From positions 103,836 to 167,835 of the forward strand of contig CAVTPG010000009.1 in NCBI GenBank assembly GCA_963736595.1: a stretch of 64,000 nt of DNA, given 5' to 3'. Each line of letters opens with the position of its first letter. The first letter of the stretch is position 1. This DNA comes from Parapontixanthobacter sp963736595 (GTDB lineage: Bacteria; Pseudomonadota; Alphaproteobacteria; Sphingomonadales; Sphingomonadaceae). Of the stretch, positions 19,634 to 28,664 are shown piece by piece. A program made the position numbers and the translations under genes. The notes beneath the pieces are model-generated. The model made no database searches. It saw only the letters and a program-made list of their open reading frames with translations, and had not been told where the DNA came from.

Positions 19634-20674
19634 ATGACATCACCTGCACCTTCTTCGCATGGCGCGCGCTATCCTGCCGGATCGCTGGCGTTTCCGCATC
19701 GCGACTTGCTGGCCATCGCGCAGCTTGAACGGCACGAAATCCTGTATCTGCTGGACGAAGCGCAGCAATGGGTCGAACTCAATCGCCGCGCCACCAAACG
19801 CAGCGACGCATTGTCCGGCCTGACGATTATCAACGCCTTCTTCGAGAACAGCACGCGCACCCTCTTAAGTTTCGAAATAGCGGGCAAGCGGCTGGGCGCG
19901 GATGTGGTCAATATGCACGCGGCGCAATCCAGCGTGAAAAAGGGCGAGACGCTGATCGATACGGCAGTGACGCTGAACGCGATGCGCGCCGATGCGATCG
20001 TGATTAGGCACGGGTCGAGCGGCGCGGTGGAGCTGATCGCGAGCAAGGTGGATTGTCCGGTGCTGAATGCGGGCGATGGTGCGCATGAACACCCGACACA
20101 GGCGCTGCTCGATGCATTGGCGCTGCGATATGCGTTGGATGAACGGGGCGAGGGGTCGGAAGATTTTACCGGGCTGACCGTCACGATTTGCGGTGATATT
20201 TTGCACAGCCGTGTGGCGCGCTCGAACTTGCTGTGCCTGCAAGCGATGGGCGCATCCGTGCGACTATGCGCGCCGCCATCACTGATGCCGCAAGGAATTG
20301 CGGCAATGGGCGCAGAGGTATTTCACGATTTCGATGCGGCGCTGACGGGTTGCGATGTGGTGATGATGTTGCGCTTGCAAAGCGAGCGGATGAGCGGGCA
20401 ATTCATTCCCTCGGCGGCGGAATACCATCATCTTTATGGCTTGACCAAGGACCGGCTGGAGCGCGCTGCGCCCGATGCGCTGGTGATGCATCCCGGTCCG
20501 ATGAATCGCGGCGTTGAAATCGATAGCGATGTGGCCGATCTGCTCGACCGTTCGATCATTACGCGGCAAGTGGAAATGGGCGTGGCGATCCGCATGGCGT
20601 GCCTCGATGTGCTGACCCGCAACGCGCGCGGCGTCGAAGGCTGGACGCGCGACGAGCAGGAGGCGGCACGATGA
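19634..20674 (+). CDS. pyrB: Aspartate carbamoyltransferase catalytic chain
   Basis: ATCase condenses carbamoyl phosphate with aspartate in pyrimidine synthesis. The carbamoyl-phosphate signature FFENSTRTLLSFEIAGKRLG is intact, with SSVKKGETLIDT, RHGSSGAV, GAHEHPTQALLDAL, the aspartate-domain LRLQSERMSG, and HPGPMNRGVEI. ATG 19634 gives 346 residues with a leader of about 20, usual for alphaproteobacteria. ATG 19625 is also possible. The stop overlaps the downstream pyrC-like gene as ATGA, so the two products are made together. No pyrI regulatory subunit is nearby. Confidence 0.97.
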   Translation: MTSPAPSSHGARYPAGSLAFPHRDLLAIAQLERHEILYLLDEAQQWVELNRRATKRSDALSGLTIINAFFENSTRTLLSFEIAGKRLGADVVNMHAAQSSVKKGETLIDTAVTLNAMRADAIVIRHGSSGAVELIASKVDCPVLNAGDGAHEHPTQALLDALALRYALDERGEGSEDFTGLTVTICGDILHSRVARSNLLCLQAMGASVRLCAPPSLMPQGIAAMGAEVFHDFDAALTGCDVVMMLRLQSERMSGQFIPSAAEYHHLYGLTKDRLERAAPDALVMHPGPMNRGVEIDSDVADLLDRSIITRQVEMGVAIRMACLDVLTRNARGVEGWTRDEQEAAR

Positions 20675-21897
20675 AACAAGCGGCTCCTCTGTGTGTGACG
20701 AACGGGCGCTCGGTACTGCCCGAAGGTGTGCAGCACGGCGCGATCCGCGTGGTCGATGGCGTGATTGCTGCAATCGGCGACGTGACGCCGGAGGACGGCG
20801 ACACGGTCATCGATGCGCGGGGCAAGCTGATTGCGCCGGGGCTGGTCGATCTCGGCGTGTTTGCGGTCGATAAGCCAGCCTTTCGGTTTGGCGGGATCAC
20901 CCGCGCGGCCCTGATGCCGGATCAGTCGCCGGTGCTCGATCTGCCGTCGCGGATCAATTTCATCGCCAAAAGCGGCAAGCCCGATCTGTGGGTGCATCCG
21001 CTGGCGGCAGCGACAAGGGGCCTTGAAGGCACGGAACTTGCCGAGATTGCGCTGATGCGCGAAGCGGGTGCGAAGGCCGTGGCAACCGGGCGGCAATGGA
21101 TTGCGAGCAGCGCCATGATGCTGCGCTTGCTGCAATATGCGGCGATGCTGGATATGGTCGTGATCGCTCATGCCGAAGATGCCTCGCTGGCCGGTGATGC
21201 AGTGGCAACGGCAGGCGAGATGGCCACGCGGCTGGGTTTGCCCAGCGCCCCTGCCGAAGCCGAAGCGCTGGCTGTGGCGCGCGACATTGCGCTGGCCGAG
21301 ATGGCCGATGCAAGGTTGCATTTTCGGCACGTAACAACGGCTGCTGCGCTTGATCTGGTACGGGCAGCCAAGGCGCGCGGGTTGAAAATCACTGCCGGGG
21401 TTAGCCCTGCGTATTTCATGCTGTCCGATCTGGCGCTGGCCGAATTCCGCAGTTTTGCGCGATTGTCGCCGCCTTTGCGCTGCGAAGCGGACCGTCACGC
21501 GGTCATCGCCGCAATTGCCGATGGCACGCTCGACGTCATTACCAGCAGCCACGATCCACGCGGCGCAGAGGACAAGCGCTTGCCCTTCGCCGATGCCGCG
21601 CCGGGCATGGCGGGGGCGGAAACGCTGCTGGCTATGGTGCTGACGCTGGTGCGCGACGAGGTGATCGATCTGCCGCGCGCGTTCGAACTGATGGCGGGCA
21701 CTCCAGCGCGGATGCTGGGTGTCGAAGCGGGCGCGTTGCAAACAGGCTTTGCCGGTGACATCGCGATCATCGACCCGGAAAAGCCGTGGGTGGTGCAGCG
21801 CGGCGATATGACCGCCAGTGCCAGCAATACGCCGTTTGATGGGCAACCAACGCAGGGGCGCGTGCTCCACCTGTTCAAGGGCGGCGTTGCGGTCTGA
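20671..21897 (+). CDS. PyrC', dihydroorotase-like protein lacking catalytic metal ligands
   Basis: A 408-residue amidohydrolase-fold protein coupled to pyrB. Active class I dihydroorotases carry DxHxH after the APGLVD strand; here the segment reads APGLVDLGVFAVD with neither histidine. The conserved active-site Asp/His near TDHAPH is replaced by TSSHDPRGAEDK. Two later histidines remain (IAHAED, FRHVTT). The fold and downstream elements are otherwise kept (LMAGTPARMLG, GFAGDIAIID). In pseudomonads such an inactive PyrC' is required as a structural partner of ATCase. The same role is inferred here, and a catalytic dihydroorotase should be encoded elsewhere. Confidence 0.85.
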   Translation: MKQAAPLCVTNGRSVLPEGVQHGAIRVVDGVIAAIGDVTPEDGDTVIDARGKLIAPGLVDLGVFAVDKPAFRFGGITRAALMPDQSPVLDLPSRINFIAKSGKPDLWVHPLAAATRGLEGTELAEIALMREAGAKAVATGRQWIASSAMMLRLLQYAAMLDMVVIAHAEDASLAGDAVATAGEMATRLGLPSAPAEAEALAVARDIALAEMADARLHFRHVTTAAALDLVRAAKARGLKITAGVSPAYFMLSDLALAEFRSFARLSPPLRCEADRHAVIAAIADGTLDVITSSHDPRGAEDKRLPFADAAPGMAGAETLLAMVLTLVRDEVIDLPRAFELMAGTPARMLGVEAGALQTGFAGDIAIIDPEKPWVVQRGDMTASASNTPFDGQPTQGRVLHLFKGGVAV

Positions 21898-21977
21898 AAT
21901 TTGCGCCACTGATGCGCGCCGACGCGCCTTTTATGCACCTCGTCCGGCTTCACCCAACAATACGCCGTTACCGCACA

Positions 21978-22016
21978 TAAAAAATACCCCTCCCGAAGCA
22001 ATGCCCGGAAGGGGTA
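21978..22016 (-). terminator. Rho-independent terminator for the SPOR lipoprotein unit
   Basis: Read on the minus strand, an imperfect G/C-rich hairpin formed by TACCCCTTCCGGGC and a partly complementary arm ending in GGAGGGGTA is followed by a T-run. It lies in the 219-bp gap between two converging genes and is oriented to end the transcript from the minus-strand SPOR gene. The rest of the gap shows nothing I recognise. Confidence 0.75.
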
Positions 22017-22116
22017 GAAAGATTTGGGGTAATACACAGCCCGCTATGAACAGACTGAAACTCTTAAAAACCTTACGCCTGACCCTTTTAGGTCAGAGGT
22101 CTTAACAAACCGTATC

Positions 22117-23493
22117 CTAAGATAGGCGGGCGACCCGTATCACGCGATCCAGTGCGCCGGGCAGCGGGCGGTCGGCGGAATAGGCAAAGCAGCCGTGGCC
22201 GCTATCCTTGACCGTCGAACACAGCGCTTGCGCAGAACTGGCCGCCAGATCGGCAGCGGACACGCGGTAATACAATTTGCCGCGAACTTTCGCCTTGGTG
22301 ATGACCATCTGCTTATCCGCCAAAGCTGCATAGCGGGATTGGAAAATCTTCCATGCGCGCTTGGCATCGGCTTCGGTATAGAACGAGCCGAGTTGTGCGT
22401 AATGTTCGCCATCGGCCAGTTGCGCAGCAGCGCTCGTGTTTGAAGGAGCCAGCCGCTTCGATGGCGTAACGACGGTAGCTGCGGCTCTGGCGGTGCGCAC
22501 AGGTGTTTGCATCACAGGCGCTTTGGGCGTCGGCGCTTGAAGAGCCGGAGCCTTAGCCACAGGAGTGACGATCGCAACTTGCTCGACCGGCTGCGCAGGT
22601 GTCATAAATTCATTGTTCGCGAGTTCCACCGGCGTCAGCGGAGCGATATCCACCTCTTGGGCCTTCATGGAAGCTGGCAATCCGGCCAGCGCAGGCGGCA
22701 GATCGCGCTCCGGCACAGCAGGCAACTCGCTGTCACCGGACACTTCGGCGGCCATTTGCGGCACGCTTAAATTGTTGTCGAGCGCCAGCATGACCGGGCG
22801 ACCCGGATCGGCTTGCACTTCCACGCCCAGCAGTCCGGCCACGCGCGCCGTGTAAGCGCCGGGCAAAGTATGGCTCGCCCATTCGCTCATGCGGTCGCCA
22901 AGCTGATCGGCGGGCACATCGTTTGCGGCCATCAGACGCGCATCGCGCCAGTCGCCATTCAGCGCGAAGGCATAAGCCAGATTTTGCCGAATCTTGGAAG
23001 TATCCTGACCCGAACGCAGGGCATTGCCCAACACATGAACGCCGCGACCCGGTTCCCCGGCCAGCGCAAAGGCAAGGCCAAGATCGGCGGGATCGATCGC
23101 GTCCTGCCAGTCTTTCAGAAGTATCAGCGCATCTTCGCTGCGACCGATGGCAATTTGCGCCAAAGCGCGGCTAACGACAATGCGCGAATCGGTGGAACCC
23201 AGTTCCATCGCTTCGGCAAATGATGTTTCGGCGGACACAAAGCGTCCATCTTCCAGATAGGCCGCGCCCAGCATTACCCGGTGAGCGACATTGCGCGGCT
23301 CGGCCAACACGGCGGCTTCGGCATGGGAGACCGCTTTCGAGGCTTTCCCGCGCTCAAGATTTTGCTCTGCTTTGGCCGCAGAAACGCGTGCTTCGGGCGC
23401 TGCATTGCCCGCGCATCCGGCGAGCGTGGCCGAAGCCAGTGCAGTCGTCACGGCAAAGCCGATCATTTTCGTGCGTTTCAGTGAATTCGACAT
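22117..23493 (-). CDS. TPR and SPOR domain lipoprotein
   Basis: A 458-residue exported protein. It has a basic N terminus, a hydrophobic stretch and lipobox LAGC (Cys near residue 26), predicting an outer-membrane or periplasmic lipoprotein. Residues ~40-200 form TPR-like repeats (AEQNLERGKASKAVSHAEAA, LGAAYLEDGRFVSAETSFAE). A long Pro/Ala/Val linker follows. The last ~80 residues are a SPOR domain (HYAQLGSFYTEADAKRAWKI), which binds denuded septal peptidoglycan. It is the last gene of a minus-strand run after a ParA-like ATPase and a possible ribbon-helix-helix protein. Confidence 0.85.
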   Translation of the reverse strand: MSNSLKRTKMIGFAVTTALASATLAGCAGNAAPEARVSAAKAEQNLERGKASKAVSHAEAAVLAEPRNVAHRVMLGAAYLEDGRFVSAETSFAEAMELGSTDSRIVVSRALAQIAIGRSEDALILLKDWQDAIDPADLGLAFALAGEPGRGVHVLGNALRSGQDTSKIRQNLAYAFALNGDWRDARLMAANDVPADQLGDRMSEWASHTLPGAYTARVAGLLGVEVQADPGRPVMLALDNNLSVPQMAAEVSGDSELPAVPERDLPPALAGLPASMKAQEVDIAPLTPVELANNEFMTPAQPVEQVAIVTPVAKAPALQAPTPKAPVMQTPVRTARAAATVVTPSKRLAPSNTSAAAQLADGEHYAQLGSFYTEADAKRAWKIFQSRYAALADKQMVITKAKVRGKLYYRVSAADLAASSAQALCSTVKDSGHGCFAYSADRPLPGALDRVIRVARLS

Positions 23494-23518
23494 GGCGTTA
23501 ATCCCCGTCCATAAAATT

Positions 23519-23995
23519 TTAAGTGCGCTTCATACTCGCGGCCATCTGATCCAATTCCGGCATGGCGCTTAAAGCCGCATCCAGTGCGTCGGTGACGATC
23601 TGCTGCGCGCTCATATCCAGCATGGTGCTGGCCAGCCGCAGTTTGAGGTGACGTTTTGCATCCAGCCGCAAAGTAAACGCGGCGCGTTTGCCCAGTTTTG
23701 TTGCTGCCGCTTTCGCATTTGCAGCTTTGGGAAGCGGCGATTGTTCGCGCAGCTGATGTCCACCATCCTGCGCATTAATGTGATCGTTTAGCGAAATGAC
23801 TTCGCCCATTTTCGGACTCGTTACAGGCGTATCTTCTGCCTCGCCCATGTCATTCCAGCCGAGATCTTCCAGACCTTCGTCGGGGAACATGGCCGACGCC
23901 TCGAAGCCCGCCATTTGCGAGCGCATCGCCGGTTTTGCGCCGCCTTTATTGGCGAGCAATTTCGGCGACAAAGATGCGTAACCTGCTTCAGACAT
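23519..23995 (-). CDS. Hypothetical protein with possible C-terminal ribbon-helix-helix motif
   Basis: 158 residues. The first ~100 are acidic, Gly/Ala-rich and probably disordered. The last ~55 (KRAAFTLRLDAKRHLKLRLA followed by a second amphipathic helix, SAQQIVTDALDAAL) have the strand-helix-helix layout of RHH DNA-binding proteins. It follows the ParA-like gene on the same strand with a 27-bp gap. Such small RHH proteins often partner ParA-type ATPases, but the role here is inferred from position and fold pattern only. Confidence 0.7.
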   Translation of the reverse strand: MSEAGYASLSPKLLANKGGAKPAMRSQMAGFEASAMFPDEGLEDLGWNDMGEAEDTPVTSPKMGEVISLNDHINAQDGGHQLREQSPLPKAANAKAAATKLGKRAAFTLRLDAKRHLKLRLASTMLDMSAQQIVTDALDAALSAMPELDQMAASMKRT

Positions 23996-24022
23996 AACGA
24001 TCTCCGCGCGGTGACAATGAAC

Positions 24023-24832
24023 TTACTGGGCGACCCGGCGACCAAAGCCGCCGCCACCCGGGCGCATCTGGCCCGGCATTTGTGCAGCAGAGTTGGGCGC
24101 GGCGAAGACCGTGCGGCGGAAATTTTTCTCAAGACGATCCGCGATATATTTCCACAACGTCGTCACTTCGGCGGCGCTGCGGCTGTCAGGATCGACTTCC
24201 ATCACCGTGCGGCCATCGATCATCGAGGCGGCAAAATCGGTGCGGTGGTGAAGGGTAATCGGGGCGACCGTGCCATGTTGCGACAGGGCAACGGCGGCTT
24301 CCGACGTGATCTTGGCTTTGGGCGTTGCCGCATTGACCACGAACACGAGCGGCTTTCCGGCACGTTCGCACAGATCGACGGTTGCGCCGACAGCGCGCAG
24401 ATCATGCGGGCTGGGCCTTGTGGGGACAACGATCAGTTCGGCCACGCTGATGACCGATTGAATGGCCATCGTAATTGCGGGTGGCGTATCCAGAACCGCG
24501 AGCTTGAAGCCTTGCTGTCGCAGTACCTGAAGGTCGTTTGCCAGGCGCGCCACGGTGGTTTGAGCAAAAGCGGGATATTCCGCCTCGCGCTCGTTCCACC
24601 AGTCGGCCAGCGATCCTTGCGGATCGATGTCGATCAGGACAACCGGGCCTGCTCCAGCCCGTTGTGCCTGAACGGCGAGATGGCCGGACAGGGTTGTTTT
24701 CCCCGATCCGCCTTTTTGCGATGCCAACGCCAATACACGCAAGGCTCTATCCCCTTCGATTGCCTTCGATCCAATGCCTGGCCGGTTCACAAGTTTGCGT
24801 CGCGGTTCAGCTCTCGACACACGGAATCGCAC
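24023..24832 (-). CDS. ParA/MinD-family ATPase (orphan ParA)
   Basis: 269 residues with the deviant Walker A SQKGGSGKTTLSGHLA near residue 40, switch I/Walker A' region VVLIDIDPQGSLADWW, and Walker B-like LAVLDTPPA. These place it in the ParA branch of positioning ATPases. The chromosomal parA normally sits beside parB and gidAB; neither is here, so this is a separate ParA. The 30 residues before LRVLALASQ are basic and may not be translated, since a TTG at 24742 could be the true start. The C terminus is Gly/Pro/Arg-rich. Gene order suggests a partnership with the following RHH-like protein. Confidence 0.85.
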   Translation of the reverse strand: MRFRVSRAEPRRKLVNRPGIGSKAIEGDRALRVLALASQKGGSGKTTLSGHLAVQAQRAGAGPVVLIDIDPQGSLADWWNEREAEYPAFAQTTVARLANDLQVLRQQGFKLAVLDTPPAITMAIQSVISVAELIVVPTRPSPHDLRAVGATVDLCERAGKPLVFVVNAATPKAKITSEAAVALSQHGTVAPITLHHRTDFAASMIDGRTVMEVDPDSRSAAEVTTLWKYIADRLEKNFRRTVFAAPNSAAQMPGQMRPGGGGFGRRVAQ

Positions 24833-25108
24833 ACGACCCCTAAATATTGGTTAACATCGTCCTATCGAATATCTGGGGGAAGTGTCCGGCATTGGCTTGC
24901 GCCAGAGCAGGCGGACGCAAATTTCGGCAAGTGCGGCCCGCTAAGATAAGACGGGCTAAAAAAGACCGCCTGAGAAAAGACTGGCTAAAAAAAGATGGGA
25001 CGGCCTATGGTTAAGCGGAAGCTAACGCCCGTTTTACGGCTATGCGGTTCGCGCTAAGGCATTACCGCAAGACACGCGGGACAGGCTCTTGTTAAAAGGA
25101 CACGCCCG

Positions 25109-26398
25109 ATGGCGCCGATGATCTCCCGTTTGGTAATTGCCGCATTGGCTGGCGCTGGTTCGTTTGCTGCGCCGGGCTTGGCCGCGCAGACTTCTGCCGA
25201 TGGCAGCGCGGCGAGTGAACAGGCTGTGCAGGACGGGATAGCCGCATGGCAGCGGGGCGATGACGTGCTGGCTGTGGCGCGCTGGCGCGAAGCGGCGGAT
25301 GCCGGGGATCGCGATGCCCTGTTCAATCTGGGGCAGGCGTATCGTCTGGGGCGCGGGGTAGCGACCGATCTGCGCGAGGCGGAGCGGCTGTATGCGGCAG
25401 CGGCGAGCAGCGGCCATGCGGCGGCGGCGGACAATTACGGCATCCTGTTGTATCAGCGGGGCGAGCGCGAGCAGGCCATGCCCTTTATTGCGACGGCGGC
25501 GGAGCGGGGCGATTCCCGCGCGCAATATCTTTTAGGTCTGGCGCATTTCAACGGCGATTTCGTAGAGCGTGACTGGGAGCGGGCCTATGCTTTGTTGACG
25601 CTGGCCAAAGCCGATGGACTGCCACAGGCCGATGCGGCTCTGGCGCAGATGGACAGCTATATTCCGATGGAGCAGCGCGAAGCGGGACAGGCGCTGGCCG
25701 GGTTCATGCAGGCGGAATTGCGCGAGCGTGCTATGGCAGAGGCCGAGCAGGATGCTGCGGCGGAGCGGGCGGCACTGGAAGCTGCGCGGACTGAAAGGCT
25801 GGCGCTGGCTAACTCAACTGTAGAGCCGGTGGCGGAGCCGGTTGTTGAGGTAAGCACCCCGGAACCTGCGTCGCAAGACGATACGCTGGTCCCGCAAGAA
25901 CTGGAGCCTGTACCAGCGGCAGCGGAGCCTGACCCTGTACCAGACTCGGCAGAACCGGTGTCAGAGCCAGTGCCAGTGCGCGTAGATAACCCACCCGCAG
26001 CGGTCACTTTCGTCCGCAATGAAGTCACGCAACCGATCGAACAGCTCGATCCCGATGAGCCGGTTACGCGGATTGCTGAAGCGACCGCGCCCCAGCCAGC
26101 ACAGCCCTTGCAATCAGCGACTTCAGTGCCAGCGCCAACTCCCACACCTACTCAACCACAAGCCACTTCCGGACCGTGGGCGGTGCAACTTGGCGCATTC
26201 GGCAACCCTGCCAATGTCGATCGGATGTGGGCCAAAGCATCGGGCAAGAGCTATTTCGCAAATGCGCGCAAAATCACCAGCCCCGCCGGACGGCTGACGG
26301 TGCTGTTCGCTGGTGGGTTTGCCAGCCGTGATGCAGCGCGCGAGGCTTGCAACGCGGCCAAAGCCGACCGCATCGAATGCTTGGTCATCAGAAATTAG
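25109..26398 (+). CDS. Exported Sel1-repeat and SPOR domain protein
   Basis: 429 residues with a signal peptide (VIAALAGAGSFAAPGLAAQ). Sel1-like repeats run from about residue 40 to 190 (DALFNLGQAYRLGRGVATD, AAADNYGILLYQRGE, AQYLLGLAHFNGDF). A Glu/Ala coiled stretch and a long Pro/Glu/Val linker follow. The C-terminal SPOR domain begins at GPWAVQLGAFGNPANVDRMW. It is divergent from the ParA-like gene, so two SPOR proteins flank the ATPase. The ~275-bp upstream gap holds short A-rich near-repeats (ggctaaaaaagac-like) but no recognisable gene. It probably acts in the periplasm at the division site. Confidence 0.85.
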   Translation: MAPMISRLVIAALAGAGSFAAPGLAAQTSADGSAASEQAVQDGIAAWQRGDDVLAVARWREAADAGDRDALFNLGQAYRLGRGVATDLREAERLYAAAASSGHAAAADNYGILLYQRGEREQAMPFIATAAERGDSRAQYLLGLAHFNGDFVERDWERAYALLTLAKADGLPQADAALAQMDSYIPMEQREAGQALAGFMQAELRERAMAEAEQDAAAERAALEAARTERLALANSTVEPVAEPVVEVSTPEPASQDDTLVPQELEPVPAAAEPDPVPDSAEPVSEPVPVRVDNPPAAVTFVRNEVTQPIEQLDPDEPVTRIAEATAPQPAQPLQSATSVPAPTPTPTQPQATSGPWAVQLGAFGNPANVDRMWAKASGKSYFANARKITSPAGRLTVLFAGGFASRDAAREACNAAKADRIECLVIRN

Positions 26399-26402
26399 TG
26401 AT

Positions 26403-27734
26403 ATGAACACCCCAAATACGGCAAGTCCAGACACGGGCACGCCCGACACAGACACACTGGCCACAAACAAGCTTGGCGCGACGGGCGCAATTAACCGCAT
26501 TGGCAGCCTCGATTTCATTCGCGGGATCGCCGTGATGGGCATTCTGTGGGCCAACATCGTTGCCTTTGGGCAGCCGATGACGGCCTATATGTACCCGGAC
26601 AGCTTCATGGTCCCCGATGGCGATCCAGGCGGCATTTTGTGGCTGATCCAGTTCATCCTGATCGACGGCAAGATGCGCGGCCTGTTCACGCTATTGTTCG
26701 GCGCAGGAATGTATCTGTTCATGGAGAAGGCCTGGGCCAAGGGCGCCACCCGCTGGCTGCAAGCCCGCCGCCTGTTCTGGCTGATGGTGTTCGGCGCGAT
26801 CCATTTCTACGGCATCTGGCGCGGCGATATCCTGATGTCCTACGCCTTTGCCGGGTTTATCGGACTGGCGTGCCTGAAATGGGCGGCACGCACGCAAATG
26901 GTGATCGGTGTGCTGGGCTACATCAGCGGCGCGGTGATGCTGCTGGCCATGATGGCGCTGCCGTTTTTCATCGTCGAAACCCCGCTAGGAGACGCCGCAC
27001 CCTACAGCGATATGCGCGGCGATATGTTGTCGCAAAAAACCGTCGATCTGGCCGAAAGTGTAGCCGATGCTGCTGTCGTGCAAAACGGCAGCTATGCTGA
27101 ATTTGTCACGCGAAACGTGACCGTGCATGGGGCGGAGCCGCTGTTCTACTTCATGCTCGCCCTTATGGAGACAGTGCCGCTGATGCTGATCGGGATGGCG
27201 ATTTACCGCCAAGGCTGGTTCGGCGGCGAAGCGCAGGGAGGCATCTCGCAGGGAGTCGTGCCGCGCGGCAAGCTGCTGAAATGGGGGTGGACTGGAGTCC
27301 TGCTCGGCTCGGCCATTACCGCGATCATCGGCTGGCTCACCGTGTCGAACGGGCTGACTTACTACGGCACGCTGGCCGCTTATTTCGGGTTCAGCCCATT
27401 GCCGCGGTTGCCGGTTCTGCTGGGACTTGTCGCATTGCTGGTCGCGTATACGCCCGATATTCGCAGCGGGCTGGGCGAGCGGATTGCCGCAGCCGGACGC
27501 ATGGCCTTTTCCAATTATCTCGGCACGTCGATCCTGATGCTCTTCATATTCCACGGTTGGGCGCTGGGCCTGCATGGACAATTGAACCGGATCGAATTGT
27601 TCGGTGTCGTCGTCATAACGTGGGCGATCATGCTGCTATGGTCGAAGCCGTGGCTGGAGCGGTTTCGCTATGGCCCGCTCGAATGGCTCTGGCGCTGCCT
27701 GACATATGGGAAATTGTTCGCCCTGCGTCGATAA
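26403..27734 (+). CDS. DUF418 family multi-pass membrane protein
   Basis: 443 residues; a Thr/Pro-rich cytoplasmic N terminus, then DFIRGIAVMGILWANI at the start of the first helix, typical of DUF418/YeiB-like proteins. About ten hydrophobic segments follow, with LFTLLFGAGMYLF and the C-terminal GRMAFSNYLGTSI plus RFRYGPLEWLWRCLTYGK. Family members are inner-membrane proteins of unknown, possibly acyl-transferase-like, function. It starts 4 bp after the Sel1/SPOR gene, so the two are likely co-transcribed. Confidence 0.88.
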   Translation: MNTPNTASPDTGTPDTDTLATNKLGATGAINRIGSLDFIRGIAVMGILWANIVAFGQPMTAYMYPDSFMVPDGDPGGILWLIQFILIDGKMRGLFTLLFGAGMYLFMEKAWAKGATRWLQARRLFWLMVFGAIHFYGIWRGDILMSYAFAGFIGLACLKWAARTQMVIGVLGYISGAVMLLAMMALPFFIVETPLGDAAPYSDMRGDMLSQKTVDLAESVADAAVVQNGSYAEFVTRNVTVHGAEPLFYFMLALMETVPLMLIGMAIYRQGWFGGEAQGGISQGVVPRGKLLKWGWTGVLLGSAITAIIGWLTVSNGLTYYGTLAAYFGFSPLPRLPVLLGLVALLVAYTPDIRSGLGERIAAAGRMAFSNYLGTSILMLFIFHGWALGLHGQLNRIELFGVVVITWAIMLLWSKPWLERFRYGPLEWLWRCLTYGKLFALRR

Positions 27735-27785
27735 GCGCGCAGATGAGCCATAAAATTCGCGTCGCCAAAACGGCGCTAAACGCTT

Positions 27786-27986
27786 CTATTCCATCGAGAA
27801 ATAGATGACCCAGGCAAGGCCTGTGCCGGCAATAAATAGCGGCCACGACCAATAGGCCGAATAGCCGTCATAGCTGACATAATGGACGAAAAGCACGCCG
27901 CCGCGTGAACCGGACGAGCCGATAAACATCGCTACGACCCAAGTCAGCAAAGTTCCTGGCAACAGGGATTTGATGAAGGAAATCAT
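27786..27986 (-). CDS. Small two-helix membrane protein
   Basis: 66 residues from ATG 27986: MISFIKSLLPGTLLTWVVAM, a Gly/Ser loop with HYVSYDGYSAYW, then a second helix (PLFIAGTGLAWVIYF). No family or function recognised. No strong ribosome-binding site is visible. A longer start at 28091 would add a non-hydrophobic leader and seems less likely. The gap to the next minus-strand gene shows nothing else. Confidence 0.6.
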   Translation of the reverse strand: MISFIKSLLPGTLLTWVVAMFIGSSGSRGGVLFVHYVSYDGYSAYWSWPLFIAGTGLAWVIYFSME

Positions 27987-28142
27987 GACGATATGGCTGA
28001 ATGCCGCCTCTTTCTGTGTTCCGCACACGATGCGCGTTCCTCTAAGGTGGTCACCTATCCCACGAAATCGTTCACAATTTCCTAATAACAAACAGGGTCA
28101 ACGGATCGTTAGCTATAGAATTGCGACATCGCCACGTTGGCT

Positions 28143-28664
28143 TTAGCTCTCAGCGTCGCCGTCCTGCTCGACCAGCTTGCGCGACAATTCGCGCCGATCG
28201 TGCGCGCTATTGGTGGCCAGCCGCGTCTCCAGCAAAAACACCAGCAGCGCAGCAAATAGCAGCGTCACCGTCGCAATCCATGCCACCGCGACCAGCGTGC
28301 CGATGCGCGGCGGAATGAAGGCACTGATGAACAGCATCGCCACCACGAGGCAGATGATCAACGCCGCGCCCGTGCTTAAATTGATCGCCCATTGCGCGTA
28401 AGTCCGGCGACGCTGCAAAGCGGGAAGCTCTTCCGCGCGCCGTTGTCCGCCGCCTGTTTCAAGCGCGCGCTCGATCCGCTCGATCTTCTCGACCAGCCAG
28501 AACAGGCGCGCATTCATCACATTCAGGATCGCGCCGATCGCCGCCAGCATGAATACGGGCGCAAGGCTCAATTGCACGATTTCCTGTACGCGGCGGGTGC
28601 TGGATGTGCGCTCGATCAAGCCACCGGCGATGGCCAGCGTATCGATCAAGAGGGCCTCAAACAA
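28143..28664 (-). CDS. DUF2721 family membrane protein
   Basis: 173 residues. The conserved opening VQEIVQLSLAPVFMLAAIGAILNVMNARL is characteristic of DUF2721, followed by a cytoplasmic basic segment (ERIERALETGGGQRRAEELP) and two further helices. The start overlaps the der stop by 8 bp, so the two genes are translationally linked. Function unknown. Confidence 0.8.
   Translation of the reverse strand: MFEALLIDTLAIAGGLIERTSSTRRVQEIVQLSLAPVFMLAAIGAILNVMNARLFWLVEKIERIERALETGGGQRRAEELPALQRRRTYAQWAINLSTGAALIICLVVAMLFISAFIPPRIGTLVAVAWIATVTLLFAALLVFLLETRLATNSAHDRRELSRKLVEQDGDAES

Noticed and set aside
20434..21909. Long minus-strand open frame (491 codons) opposite pyrB and pyrC'
   Set aside because: It is a shadow of the coding strand in GC-rich DNA. 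The product is rich in Arg/His/Gln without domains, while the opposite strand encodes recognisable proteins.
24939..25010. A-rich near-repeats (ggctaaaaaagac-like) considered as an array or replication element
   Set aside because: Only two or three imperfect short units; no iteron spacing, no DnaA boxes.
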